A DNA stretch of 64,000 nucleotides from Corynebacterium suranareeae. GTDB taxonomy: Bacteria > Actinomycetota > Actinomycetes > Mycobacteriales > Mycobacteriaceae. The stretch covers positions 930,001-994,000 of the forward strand of contig NZ_AP017369.1 in the NCBI RefSeq assembly GCF_002355155.1, given 5' to 3'. The notes under the pieces are model-generated. The model was not told the origin of the DNA, did not search any database, and was given only the letters and a program-made list of their open reading frames with translations. Positions 39,901 through 47,964 of this stretch are shown in pieces. Made by a program: the position numbers and the translations under genes. Each line of letters begins with the position of its first letter. Positions within the stretch are counted from its first letter, which is position 1.

Positions 39901-40165
39901 TATCCGCGGGCGCATGGATGCTGTTTTCCACATCGATGGCACTTGGATGGTTGTCGACTGGAAAACAGGCCGCACCCCAACTGGTCCGGAAATGTCAGCC
40001 GCGATCATCCAGCTCGCCGTCTACCGACTCGCCTGGGCTCGCCTAAAAGGACTACAACCCGAAGATGTGCGTGCAGCATTCCACTACGTTGCGCACAATC
40101 ACACCTTTGAGCCGAACGATCTGCCGACTCAAGAAGAACTAGCCCGGCTGCTTAGTCAGGAATGA
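36953..40165 (+). CDS. adnB: AdnB subunit of the AdnAB helicase-nuclease
   Basis: 1070 residues. Active UvrD-type motor: Walker A GAGAGKT (39-45), Walker B DEYQDT (284-289) and the GLEWDIV and FYVGITRS segments of the second RecA domain. The C-terminal nuclease has D989 in GRMD and D1002/K1004 in VVDWKTGR. It lacks the iron-sulfur cysteines of its partner. In mycobacteria AdnB is the engine of the heterodimer. The ATG lies inside the adnA end. Confidence 0.94.
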   Translation: MPKISPRLLSQYLGQEHAPTDQQSAIIGSEPGPLLVVAGAGAGKTETMAARVVWLVANGYVAPDQVLGLTFTRKAAQQLSQRIRQRLETLAGVPRLKDIDPTGRLEKNLQAITPTVSTYDSYAGTLIREYGLLLPVEPSARLITQTELYHIARTVVNNYDGELTATQTPATVTDYLLKLVSEMDNHMVTAEDIRDESDPFIKLFDELPKGKGQRDNLNAEMTKWRDTQIARLQYLPLVKALKEELHNQAVVTFGEQMSKAAKLASTHPQVGYSQRRRFRVVMLDEYQDTSHSQRVLLSSLFGGTDPGLTVNAVGDPMQAIYGWRGATAANLENFVDDFPVIHLDGKTKAPKNELTTSWRNPPEVLTLANAVSREVLGSPDAPTRTVQPLQSREGAPKGEVSLGWFGTAIDERNFVADELEKHWNAREEKGAFTAAVLVRKKRHSAPMAEELTRRGIPVEIVGLSGLLDIPEIADLISLATMLVRPQDNRAALRILAGPHVGLGVADLKRLQARARNIAGRVTRERRDKNPDPLLELEAVIEEATAIEPESVVGLADAVSDLGEGDRFSEEGLLRLKRLAGQLRYLRKYSLGRSVADIFADIETVFNIRTEVLSRQNPHDDGAAGTVHLDKFAEEVASHGGIGLPELLDYFELAKDQEEGLEPGEVTVRSDRVQILTVHKAKGLEWDIVSVLHADASTYDAKASTWLKNVTMIPSSLRGDAGTGAPELDTSEADDRKSLEDAGKEYTNEVREGLREENSRLFYVGITRSERVLMVTGSAFDESGTKAKQPYGHLEILREKAPESVVAWWDGEEGDVEKQKPAEGIFPQLRPADRSGADLVRGPLPEPSHEGGLESLWEREVSALIDEHRRLSNPILDVEISRELTATDLVSMKNNPEQFARRMRRPVPFKPNTYAKRGTLFHQWLEDHFGHTALLDETELPGIDEDYSDDAFIDLRDAFLGSEWENRTPEYVEHPFEVTIGEHVIRGRMDAVFHIDGTWMVVDWKTGRTPTGPEMSAAIIQLAVYRLAWARLKGLQPEDVRAAFHYVAHNHTFEPNDLPTQEELARLLSQE

Positions 40166-40205
40166 TGCGCCTAAGATCAAACAAGAATGAAAGGACGGTG
40201 AAACA

Positions 40206-41267
40206 ATGGGCCGGATAAAAAACGACGGTGAACTCGCCGATCTGCCGGATCATGCGCTTTTAAGCATCATCCGCATCCCACAAGCAGCGAAGAAAAGTCC
40301 CTGGGCACTGATCTTAACGCGCGTGCTGTATGCGATGGTGCTGTTGGTGATCGTCACCCTCGTTGTCTATTTCGATCGTGAAGGCTACTCCGAAGAGCTC
40401 ACATTCATCGACGCGATGTACTATTCCACCGTCTCGTTAACCACAGTGGGATACGGCGATATCACCCCGGTGACACAATCAGCACGCCTGATCAACATCA
40501 TCGTCCTCACCCCAGCCCGCATCGGCTTCCTGATCCTTCTCGTCGGAACAACCTTGTCCGTCCTCACCGAAGAATCCCGCCGAGCCCTGCAAATTCAACG
40601 TTGGAGAAAACGCATGCGCAACCACACCGTCGTTGTCGGATATGGCACCAAAGGGCGCTCCGCGGTCGCCGCATTGCTTGCCGACGGCGTCCCCGCCAAC
40701 CAAATCGTTGTCATCGACACCGACCCAGCATCACTTGATGCTGCCAACAACAGCGGACTCGTCACAGTTAAAGGCTCTGCCACAAAAGCAGATGTGTTGC
40801 GTCTAGCAGGAGTCTCACGAGCACGAGCCGTTGTTGTTGCACCAAACCTTGATGACACTGCCGTTCTGGTGACTCTATCCGTGCGCGAAATCGCACCACA
40901 AGCCATGATCGTTGCCAGCGTCCGCGAATCTGAAAACCAACACCTTCTGGAACAATCCGGTGCCGATTCAGTCGTGATTTCCTCCGAAACGGCAGGACGC
41001 ATGCTCGGCCTTGCTACCGTCACACCATCAGTGGTGGAAATGATGGAAGATCTACTCTCACCCGATGAAGGTTTTTCAGTAGCGGAACGACCAGTCGGCG
41101 AAGACGAAATCGGATCCAACCCACGACACTTGGCTGACATTGTCCTAGGAGTCGTGCGATCCGGCGAGCTCTACCGCATCGACTCACCAGAAGCAGAAAC
41201 CGTCGAGCCCGGCGATCGTTTGCTTTATGTCCGTCGAGTATTTAGCGAAGAGGTAAATGATAAATGA
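40206..41267 (+). CDS. cglK: potassium channel CglK with RCK (TrkA-N) domain
   Basis: 353 residues, AAAGGACGG ribosome site. Two membrane helices (about 34-56 and 96-119) flank a pore loop with selectivity filter TTVGYGD. A cytoplasmic RCK domain starts at TVVVGYGTKGRSAVA (NAD-type Rossmann), and a C-terminal TrkA-C-like part follows. The methionine at the RCK border (RMRNHTVVV) could allow separate RCK synthesis, as described for this channel. It overlaps nudC by 4 nt (ATGA). Confidence 0.92.
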   Translation: MGRIKNDGELADLPDHALLSIIRIPQAAKKSPWALILTRVLYAMVLLVIVTLVVYFDREGYSEELTFIDAMYYSTVSLTTVGYGDITPVTQSARLINIIVLTPARIGFLILLVGTTLSVLTEESRRALQIQRWRKRMRNHTVVVGYGTKGRSAVAALLADGVPANQIVVIDTDPASLDAANNSGLVTVKGSATKADVLRLAGVSRARAVVVAPNLDDTAVLVTLSVREIAPQAMIVASVRESENQHLLEQSGADSVVISSETAGRMLGLATVTPSVVEMMEDLLSPDEGFSVAERPVGEDEIGSNPRHLADIVLGVVRSGELYRIDSPEAETVEPGDRLLYVRRVFSEEVNDK

Positions 41268-41980
41268 GGATCCTTCCCATCGGCCCCAAAGACGAAATAG
41301 CAGTCAACGGATCGATCGTCTTTTTACCCGAAGCACACGGAGACGTCGTATCTGTTGCCCCTAACCTTGGCGCGGTGCGCGTAACTGCGAAAGAAATCGA
41401 AGCTTTAGGAACACCAACAGCACCGCGTGATCTGAGCTCCCGGGAAGTCGACGCATGCGTTTCTTTACTCCGCAATCGCGAATTGGTGCGCTTTGATCCA
41501 CTCGATGGCAGCGAACTAACGTACAAAGAACACAGTGTTGCCTATGGTGCGAGCGGTCGACCACTATTCCCACGGCTTGATCCAGCAGTCATCGGCATTG
41601 TGGAACTTCGAGGGGAAGATCGTTTGCTTCTAGGGATGAATGCACAAAGACGTCAGCGGTATTCTCTGATTGCCGGTTACGTCTCTCATGGTGAGTCACT
41701 TGAAGATGCATTTGCTAGGGAAGTGTTTGAAGAGGCGGCGCGCCGGGTATCTGAGATTTCGTATGTGTCGTCTCAACCATGGCCAATTTCTGGATCGTTA
41801 ATGCTGGGGATGAAAGGCTTTACAGAAGATGAGTTGCCCCAAGCGGAAACTGATGGTGAGTTGGCGGAGACGATTTGGGCTTCGCCTCTAGACATTATTG
41901 ATCGTAAGATTCCGATCGCACCACCCGGATCGATTGCCTACGACATGATTAATGCTTGGGCACGAGAGAAACAAAATTAA
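41264..41980 (+). CDS. nudC: NudC-type NAD(H) pyrophosphatase (Nudix hydrolase)
   Basis: 238 residues. The Nudix box runs from GYVSHGE to REVFEEAARRV, with Ala at the usual final Gly. SQPWPISGSLMLGM matches the NudC-specific SQPWPFPxS signature. NudC proteins usually carry a four-cysteine zinc ribbon before this domain. Here it is gone: the only cysteine is in VDACVSL. Substrate likely NAD(H) or NAD-capped RNA. Location between the channel gene and uvrD2 equals Rv3199c. Confidence 0.88.
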   Translation: MRILPIGPKDEIAVNGSIVFLPEAHGDVVSVAPNLGAVRVTAKEIEALGTPTAPRDLSSREVDACVSLLRNRELVRFDPLDGSELTYKEHSVAYGASGRPLFPRLDPAVIGIVELRGEDRLLLGMNAQRRQRYSLIAGYVSHGESLEDAFAREVFEEAARRVSEISYVSSQPWPISGSLMLGMKGFTEDELPQAETDGELAETIWASPLDIIDRKIPIAPPGSIAYDMINAWAREKQN

Positions 41981-41994
41981 GGGAGCTTTTTACA

Positions 41995-44037
41995 GTGATC
42001 AATTTGCAGGACCTCGACGAGGATCAACGCATCGCTGCTTCTGCACCTCGCGGGCCAGTGTGTATTCTCGCCGGAGCCGGCACGGGTAAAACTCGGACGA
42101 TTACTTATCGCATTGCGCATTTGATTGATCAGGGTTTTGTGAGCCCGAATCGTGTTCTTGCGGTCACTTTTACTTCTCGTGCGGCAGGGGAGATGCGGCA
42201 TCGCCTGAATCTGATGGGGATTGGTGGTGTGCAGGCGAGAACTTTCCACGCGGCGGCAAGAAAGCAGCTGTTGTATTTTTGGCCGCAGGTGGCGGGGAAT
42301 CTGCCGTGGCGATTGTTGGATAATAAGTTTCAGTTGGTTGGTCGAGCGGTGCGTGGTGCGCGGTTGGAGTCGCAGACTGAAAAAGTTCGCGATATTTTAG
42401 GTGAGATTGAGTGGGCGAAGGCTTCGTTGATCACGCCGGAGCAGTATCCGGATCGTTTGGGAACGCGGACCCCTCCTGCTCCTGCGGAGAAAGTCGCTGA
42501 GGTGTATCAGCGATACGAAAATATGAAAACAACCCCTGAGGGGATGTTGTTAGATTTCGACGATCTGTTGCTTCATACCGCAGGTGCGTTGGAAAATTCG
42601 CCGGCGGTGGCTGAGGAGTTCCGACAGCAGTATCGCAGTTTTGTGGTTGATGAGTATCAGGATGTCACACCTTTGCAGCAGCGGGTGCTTGAGGCGTGGC
42701 TGGGGGATCGTGATGATCTCACCGTTGTCGGTGATGCGAACCAGACGATTTATTCGTTTACGGGGGCGACACCGGAGTATTTGTTGAATTTTTCACGTAA
42801 ATATCCGGAGGCGACCGTCGTCAAGCTGCAGCGCGACTACCGCTCAACGCCGCAGGTCACCGGATTGGCCAATACCGTCATCGGTCAGGCGCGGGGGCGT
42901 GTGGCAGGCACGCGCCTGGAGCTAGAGGGCATGCGCATCGCCGGGCCGGAGCCCGAGTTTACGGCTTACGACGACGAACCCACCGAAGCCCGCGAAGTTG
43001 CGGGCCGCATTTTAACGCTGCTTAAAAACGGCGTCCAGGCCTCAGAGATCGCCGTTTTGTACCGCATTAACGCGCAGTCGGCGGTTTTTGAACAAGCGCT
43101 TGCCGACGCCGGGATCGTCTATCAAGTAAGAGGCGGCGAAGGATTTTTCACCCGCCCAGAAATTAGACAAGCCTTGAGTCAACTGATCCGGACATCCCAG
43201 CGTGATGTTGATGAAAGCGATCTGGTGCGTCTAACTCAACGCACCCTCGTTCCGTTGGGATTGAGTTCGGAAGAGCCAAGCGGCGCCCAAGAACGCGAGC
43301 GCTGGCAATCCCTTAACGCATTGGTTGATCTGGTGAAAGATTTAGTCAAAGCCACACCCGACCTTGATCTCACCGGACTGCTACTGAAACTGAGGGAGAG
43401 ACAGGAGGCAAAGCATCCGCCGACCGTTGAAGGCGTTACCTTGGCATCGTTGCACGCAGCGAAAGGACTTGAATGGGATGCCGTGTTCCTCGTTGGTCTT
43501 GTCGATTCCACGTTGCCCATTAGCCACGCGATTAAAGCTGGCGATGAAGCGATCGAAGAAGAACGCAGACTGTTTTACGTCGGTGTGACACGTGCTCGCG
43601 AACACCTCCATTGCAGTTGGGCGCTAGCCAGGCAAGAAGGTGGACGCAAAAGCCGTAAGCGCAGCCGATTTTTAGACGGCATCGTGGTGGATATGGCATC
43701 TGAGTCTGGCACCCCACGAAGCAACCGACCCAAAAACTGTAGAGTATGCGGATCGGTGCTCTCAAGCGCCTCGGAAAAAGCGATCGGTCGGTGCGGAAGT
43801 TGTCCCATCCAAGCTGATGAAGAGACCTTCGAAGCTTTACGCACCTGGCGCAACGACACAGCGAAGCGAGAAAACAAAGCCGCCTACATGGTGTTTAGCA
43901 ATGCCACACTGATGGCGCTTGCTGAGATGAACCCCACCAACGAAAACGAACTCCTCGACGTTCCAGGTGTGGGACCAATGAAAATCGAAAACTACGGCGA
44001 TGATGTTTTAGAGATCCTGGCTAAGCACGCGCATTAA
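41995..44037 (+). CDS. uvrD2: UvrD2-type helicase with HRDC domain
   Basis: 680 residues from GTG 41995 (AAGGGAG upstream). Walker A GAGTGKT, Walker B DEYQDV, QRDYRST and a YVGVTRAREHL motif VI form the UvrD motor. A four-cysteine cluster (CRVCG...CGSC, about 583-606) and a C-terminal HRDC domain (about 610-680) are the hallmarks of actinobacterial UvrD2, a 3'-5' DNA helicase. Its last 17 bp overlap the convergent gene. Confidence 0.93.
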   Translation: MINLQDLDEDQRIAASAPRGPVCILAGAGTGKTRTITYRIAHLIDQGFVSPNRVLAVTFTSRAAGEMRHRLNLMGIGGVQARTFHAAARKQLLYFWPQVAGNLPWRLLDNKFQLVGRAVRGARLESQTEKVRDILGEIEWAKASLITPEQYPDRLGTRTPPAPAEKVAEVYQRYENMKTTPEGMLLDFDDLLLHTAGALENSPAVAEEFRQQYRSFVVDEYQDVTPLQQRVLEAWLGDRDDLTVVGDANQTIYSFTGATPEYLLNFSRKYPEATVVKLQRDYRSTPQVTGLANTVIGQARGRVAGTRLELEGMRIAGPEPEFTAYDDEPTEAREVAGRILTLLKNGVQASEIAVLYRINAQSAVFEQALADAGIVYQVRGGEGFFTRPEIRQALSQLIRTSQRDVDESDLVRLTQRTLVPLGLSSEEPSGAQERERWQSLNALVDLVKDLVKATPDLDLTGLLLKLRERQEAKHPPTVEGVTLASLHAAKGLEWDAVFLVGLVDSTLPISHAIKAGDEAIEEERRLFYVGVTRAREHLHCSWALARQEGGRKSRKRSRFLDGIVVDMASESGTPRSNRPKNCRVCGSVLSSASEKAIGRCGSCPIQADEETFEALRTWRNDTAKRENKAAYMVFSNATLMALAEMNPTNENELLDVPGVGPMKIENYGDDVLEILAKHAH

Positions 44038-44827
44038 GATTCCAACACATCGGGCACCTCGGGTGCACAGGCAACGTGCGTACCGAGTTTGTCCGATCGT
44101 GTGGATTGACTTCCTCCACCACCCCGGGCCTCCACGTATCGGAGGTTACCCATGCGACCAGCCTGGCGGCTGTAGCCATCTCGGTAACGGGATCGGGAAA
44201 TGTTGGGCCGTGGGGTTGCTGATTAATAATGGACAACCAATGCGGATCGATATCGCAATGATGTAAATCCACACACATCAAACAAGGACCAATTCTATTT
44301 CGGCGGCCCGGACCGATGATGCCACGACTATCAATAATCGATGCACACAGATACGTCGGGGTGTACTTGTTCAACAGCGGAGCCAACTGCGGCGAACTGG
44401 CAAGTTGGTTGAGAACCAAGATGTGGCTTGAAGGAAGTTCCAAAAACTCCCGAGGCGATTCATCGATGATTTGGGGACGGGGAATAAAGCCGGAGGTTTC
44501 GAGAAGGAAGGAGGTGACGTCGACAAGCGAACCGTCGCCGAACAGCAACACCTGCGACCCGGCCGATTCGCGCAGCACGCCGAATGCCAATAAATCATCA
44601 AGCAAACTCGCGGCCGCGGTGGGTGCAAGCCCGGCGCTTGTGAGATCGGCTATGACATCAGCGATCGGCCGAGCCGTACGCAAATTCCGCAAGATAGGTA
44701 CAATCTTCGAAGAATGCGATGGGTCGATATCAAGTACGCCAGCGCGAGTGGCATCTATGCCGAATTGGATCGCTGAATCCGGGCGGATCAACACTTGAGC
44801 AGAATTAACTAGAGCGATCTGTGTCAT
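44021..44827 (-). CDS. orphan cyclodehydratase/ThiF-like protein (Rv3196-like)
   Basis: 268 residues from ATG 44827 with GGGGGA upstream; an ATG at 44857 adds 10 residues. The layout resembles the E1-like/leader-binding partner of azole-peptide (TOMM) cyclodehydratases: a winged-helix-like N-terminal half (ARPIADVIADLTSAG...LLDDLLAFGVL), a Rossmann-like central part, then GPCLMCVDLHHCD and CPMCW, which would bind zinc as four cysteines. No YcaO gene or precursor peptide is nearby. It is the counterpart of conserved Rv3196, so it likely has a housekeeping role. Confidence 0.7.
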   Translation of the reverse strand: MTQIALVNSAQVLIRPDSAIQFGIDATRAGVLDIDPSHSSKIVPILRNLRTARPIADVIADLTSAGLAPTAAASLLDDLLAFGVLRESAGSQVLLFGDGSLVDVTSFLLETSGFIPRPQIIDESPREFLELPSSHILVLNQLASSPQLAPLLNKYTPTYLCASIIDSRGIIGPGRRNRIGPCLMCVDLHHCDIDPHWLSIINQQPHGPTFPDPVTEMATAARLVAWVTSDTWRPGVVEEVNPHDRTNSVRTLPVHPRCPMCWNLNARA

Positions 44828-44893
44828 CGAAAATTTCCCCCAAAACTTGATCGACACGTTTGCTCTATTTCATCACAGTTACAATCATCTGTC

Positions 44894-45391
44894 ATGCAGG
44901 AAATGCTCGACATTGAAGTCATCCGATCGGCAAAACGCACCAAAACAGTACAAGCTCGCATTGTCGATGGGAAAATCCAGGTGAGGATCCCGGCGAGGAT
45001 GTCTAAGGCGGAGGAAGAAAAAGCGGTGGGGGAGATCGTCGAAAAGCTTCGTCGACGCAACCGATCGTCCGCCTCAAGCGATTCCGACCTCCTTGAGCGC
45101 GCGCATCGGTTAAATAAATCTGTCCTTGACAGCAAAGCGCGCGTGGAAAGTGTGCGGTGGGTGAGCAATCAGACGGGGCGGTGGGGTTCATGCACCGTAG
45201 CGACTGCGGAGATTCGGATTTCGGATCGGTTAAGAAACGTGCCGGATTATGTGTTGGATGCGGTGTTGGTTCATGAGTTGACGCATACGTTTATTCCAGG
45301 CCACTCGGCGGAGTTTTGGGAGTGGGCAGACAAAACACCCTTGGCGGAGAGGGCCAAGGGCTATTTGGAGGCGTATCAGCGGTGGGGATAA
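44894..45391 (+). CDS. YgjP-like metallopeptidase (M48-related)
   Basis: 165 residues; short DNA-binding-like basic middle. The metal motif VHELTHTFIPGHSAEFW (HExxH plus distant H) and RWGSC are hallmarks of the YgjP/DUF45 family. Cytoplasmic, role unknown. Two candidate ATGs four codons apart. Confidence 0.87.
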   Translation: MQEMLDIEVIRSAKRTKTVQARIVDGKIQVRIPARMSKAEEEKAVGEIVEKLRRRNRSSASSDSDLLERAHRLNKSVLDSKARVESVRWVSNQTGRWGSCTVATAEIRISDRLRNVPDYVLDAVLVHELTHTFIPGHSAEFWEWADKTPLAERAKGYLEAYQRWG

Positions 45392-45395
45392 AGTT

Positions 45396-46826
45396 TTAGG
45401 ATTTGTCTGAATCGTCGGGGTTGTCTTCTGATTCCTCACTAGAGTCAGAGTCTTTGCCTTTCTTCTCTGCTTCTTCTGCGAGCAGTTTTTCCAAGGCGGT
45501 GATTTCTGCGATCGGGTCGAAGGAGTCGCCGTCGGATTCGCCGAGTAGTGCGTCGATGAATTCGGCTGGTTTTTCGATGTCTTCGGCGGTGGGGAGGAAG
45601 TCGGGGTGGTTCCAGACAGCGTCGCGGCGTTCAATTCCGACGGCGTTTTCGACGCGTCGCCAGAGTTCGGCTGCTTCGGAGACTTTTGGTGCGCCGAGTT
45701 CGATGCCGACGACTTGGGAGAAAGCTTGTTCAGCGGATCCGCCGGTTGCGCGGCGACGCTTCCAGGCTTCATTCATCGCATCGGTGGAAGGGATGCGTTC
45801 TTGGAGTGCTTCGGTAACAACGATGTCGACCCAGCCTTCGACAAGCGCGAGGAGGGTTTCTAGGCGGGAGACCGCGTTGGCGTTGCGGGAGCCGATGCGT
45901 GGGGAAAGATCCATGCCTTGGAGTTCGTTCATCATTTCTTGGAGGCGTTCTGGATCTGGGTTGTCCATTTGGAAATTACCCATCGCCTCTTGGATGTGTG
46001 AAGTATCGATTTCAAGGCCAGCTGCGTATTCCTCGACGGAAGATACGAGACGTTCAACAAGCCATGGCACATGTTTGAAAAGGCGCTGGCGGGCGGCTTC
46101 GCGGGCGCAGATATAAACAAGCATTTCTTGCGGAGCAACGTTAAGGCCCTTGGATGCTTGAGAGATGTTTCCTGGGAGAACTGCGGATACTCCCACTGGG
46201 GAAATCGGAAGGCCGAAATCAGAACCAGTGAGGGTTTGCTTAGCTAGATCGCCGAGTGCATTGCCTAATTGAACACCGAAGTTCATTGATGACATGGAGT
46301 TCATCAATGAAGACATCGGGCCCATCATTTCACGGGCTTCTTCAGGCAAGTTTTCTAATTGAGCTTTGTTCATTTGCTCTGCCACAGGGGAAACAAGACG
46401 CTTCCACACAGGCAAAGTGTTTTCTAACCAGTTCTCCGGATTCCATGCTTCTACGCGGTGTCCGGAGGTAGGCAGTTGGGTGGAGTTATCTAACCACAGC
46501 TCTGCCAAGCGCAGGGATTCCTCGACTGCTTCCTTTTCTGAATCTTTAATCGGTGTAGCTCGCCCAATCTGCTGGCGGGCGATACGTGCTGCTAAATCAT
46601 AATTAACTGGACCTGCGGCCTCGGGGGAGTTCATGGAATCACCCATGCCGGACAGCATTTGGCCAAATTGGTTAAGGATATCGCCTAATCCGCCAGGCCC
46701 TCCGGCACCTCCTTGTTGGCCGAAACCGAAGTTGCCACCGAAAAAGCCGAAAGGATCATTGTTTCGGTTTTTGTCATCATCGTCGTCGTTGTTGCCAAAA
46801 GAGAAACCAAAGCCATTAGAATTCAT
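45396..46826 (-). CDS. zincin_2-type (DUF2342) hydrolase-like protein
   Basis: 476 residues from ATG 46826. It starts with an Asn/Asp/Gly/Phe-rich low-complexity head. The central domain has AREAARQRLFKHVPWLVERL, the family's conserved segment. No HExxH is present, and the histidine I recall before QRLF in homologues is Arg here. Counterpart of Rv3195. The C-terminal tail is Lys/Asp/Ser-rich. It ends 4 bp from the convergent YgjP-like gene. Confidence 0.8.
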   Translation of the reverse strand: MNSNGFGFSFGNNDDDDDKNRNNDPFGFFGGNFGFGQQGGAGGPGGLGDILNQFGQMLSGMGDSMNSPEAAGPVNYDLAARIARQQIGRATPIKDSEKEAVEESLRLAELWLDNSTQLPTSGHRVEAWNPENWLENTLPVWKRLVSPVAEQMNKAQLENLPEEAREMMGPMSSLMNSMSSMNFGVQLGNALGDLAKQTLTGSDFGLPISPVGVSAVLPGNISQASKGLNVAPQEMLVYICAREAARQRLFKHVPWLVERLVSSVEEYAAGLEIDTSHIQEAMGNFQMDNPDPERLQEMMNELQGMDLSPRIGSRNANAVSRLETLLALVEGWVDIVVTEALQERIPSTDAMNEAWKRRRATGGSAEQAFSQVVGIELGAPKVSEAAELWRRVENAVGIERRDAVWNHPDFLPTAEDIEKPAEFIDALLGESDGDSFDPIAEITALEKLLAEEAEKKGKDSDSSEESEDNPDDSDKS

Positions 46827-46911
46827 ATTTACCAATCTACAAGGCAACTATTTCCTATTGCTACGATCCGAACAACGCTGATAGCGAACACAGGTTGTAG
46901 GGTGGATATTC

Positions 46912-47964
46912 GTGAATCGCCGAATCAAGACTCTCACGTGGGGTGCAATCCCTTTGGTGCTGCTGGCATCATTGGTAAGCATCGACCATATCCCTGGTAC
47001 AAACATTAACTTGACTGTGCCTTATGCCGCTGAAGGCCCCGGGCCAACGATCAACACGCTTGGTCAAGTTGATGGGCAAGATGTTGTTTCCATCAGTGGT
47101 ACTGATTTGGATGAAACCGAAGGCAACCTGAATATGACCACGGTGTCGGTTCGTTCCGGCATGACGCTGTCGCAGGTGATCTCACGTTGGCTGTTTACCG
47201 ATGACACGATCGTTCCCATCGAGCAGATCTTCCCACCCGGACAAAGCACCGAGGAAGTAGAAGAATCAAACCGCACTGCATTTACCGCATCGGAATCTTC
47301 AGCAACGATCGCCGCGATGAACTACCTCAATATCCCAGTCGAAGTTGAAGTAGTAGAAGTACTCAACGAAAGTGCCGCGACCGGAGTTTTCGAACCCGGC
47401 GACAAACTACTCAGCATCGATGGCACCGCGATTTCCACTCCGGGAGATGCACAAAACATTGTTCGCTCCAAAGCTCCCGGCGATGAGATCACGATTTCTT
47501 ATGAGAGAAACGATCGGGAATCTCAAGCTTCCATCACCTTGCGCGAGCACCCGGATGATCCTTCGATGGCACTGCTCGGTATTTCAATGATGTCAGTTCC
47601 CTCGAGCCAGATTGAGGTGGATTACAACTTGGAAGATATCGGTGGGCCTAGCGCGGGCATGATGTTTTCGCTGGCGGTCGTCGATAAGCTTTCTCCTGGT
47701 GCGCTGAATGGCGGCAAGTTTGTCGCTGGCACGGGCACGATCGCTGAGGACGGATCGGTGGGCCCGATCGGCGGAATTGCGCACAAGGTGCGCGCGGCGG
47801 AGGATGCTGGTGCGGAAGTGTTCTTAAGCCCGGCTGACAATTGCGCGGAGGCGATGAGCGCGAAGCCAGAGAATATGACGGTGCTGAAGGTGGATTCGTT
47901 GTCTCAAGCGATTGATCAGATGGCGGCGTTCAACGACGGTGCGGACTACCAGACCTGTAGTTAG
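46912..47964 (+). CDS. PDZ and Lon-type (S16) membrane protease
   Basis: 350 residues, GTG start. One N-terminal membrane helix (about 7-26), an extracellular PDZ domain (about 150-215) and a C-terminal S16 Lon-like protease domain. The catalytic dyad is Ser in GGPSAGMMF and Lys in GIAHKVRAA. This is the YlbL/Rv3194c architecture. Divergent from the zincin_2-type gene; its stop is shared with the convergent lipoprotein (47961-47964). Confidence 0.9.
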   Translation: MNRRIKTLTWGAIPLVLLASLVSIDHIPGTNINLTVPYAAEGPGPTINTLGQVDGQDVVSISGTDLDETEGNLNMTTVSVRSGMTLSQVISRWLFTDDTIVPIEQIFPPGQSTEEVEESNRTAFTASESSATIAAMNYLNIPVEVEVVEVLNESAATGVFEPGDKLLSIDGTAISTPGDAQNIVRSKAPGDEITISYERNDRESQASITLREHPDDPSMALLGISMMSVPSSQIEVDYNLEDIGGPSAGMMFSLAVVDKLSPGALNGGKFVAGTGTIAEDGSVGPIGGIAHKVRAAEDAGAEVFLSPADNCAEAMSAKPENMTVLKVDSLSQAIDQMAAFNDGADYQTCS

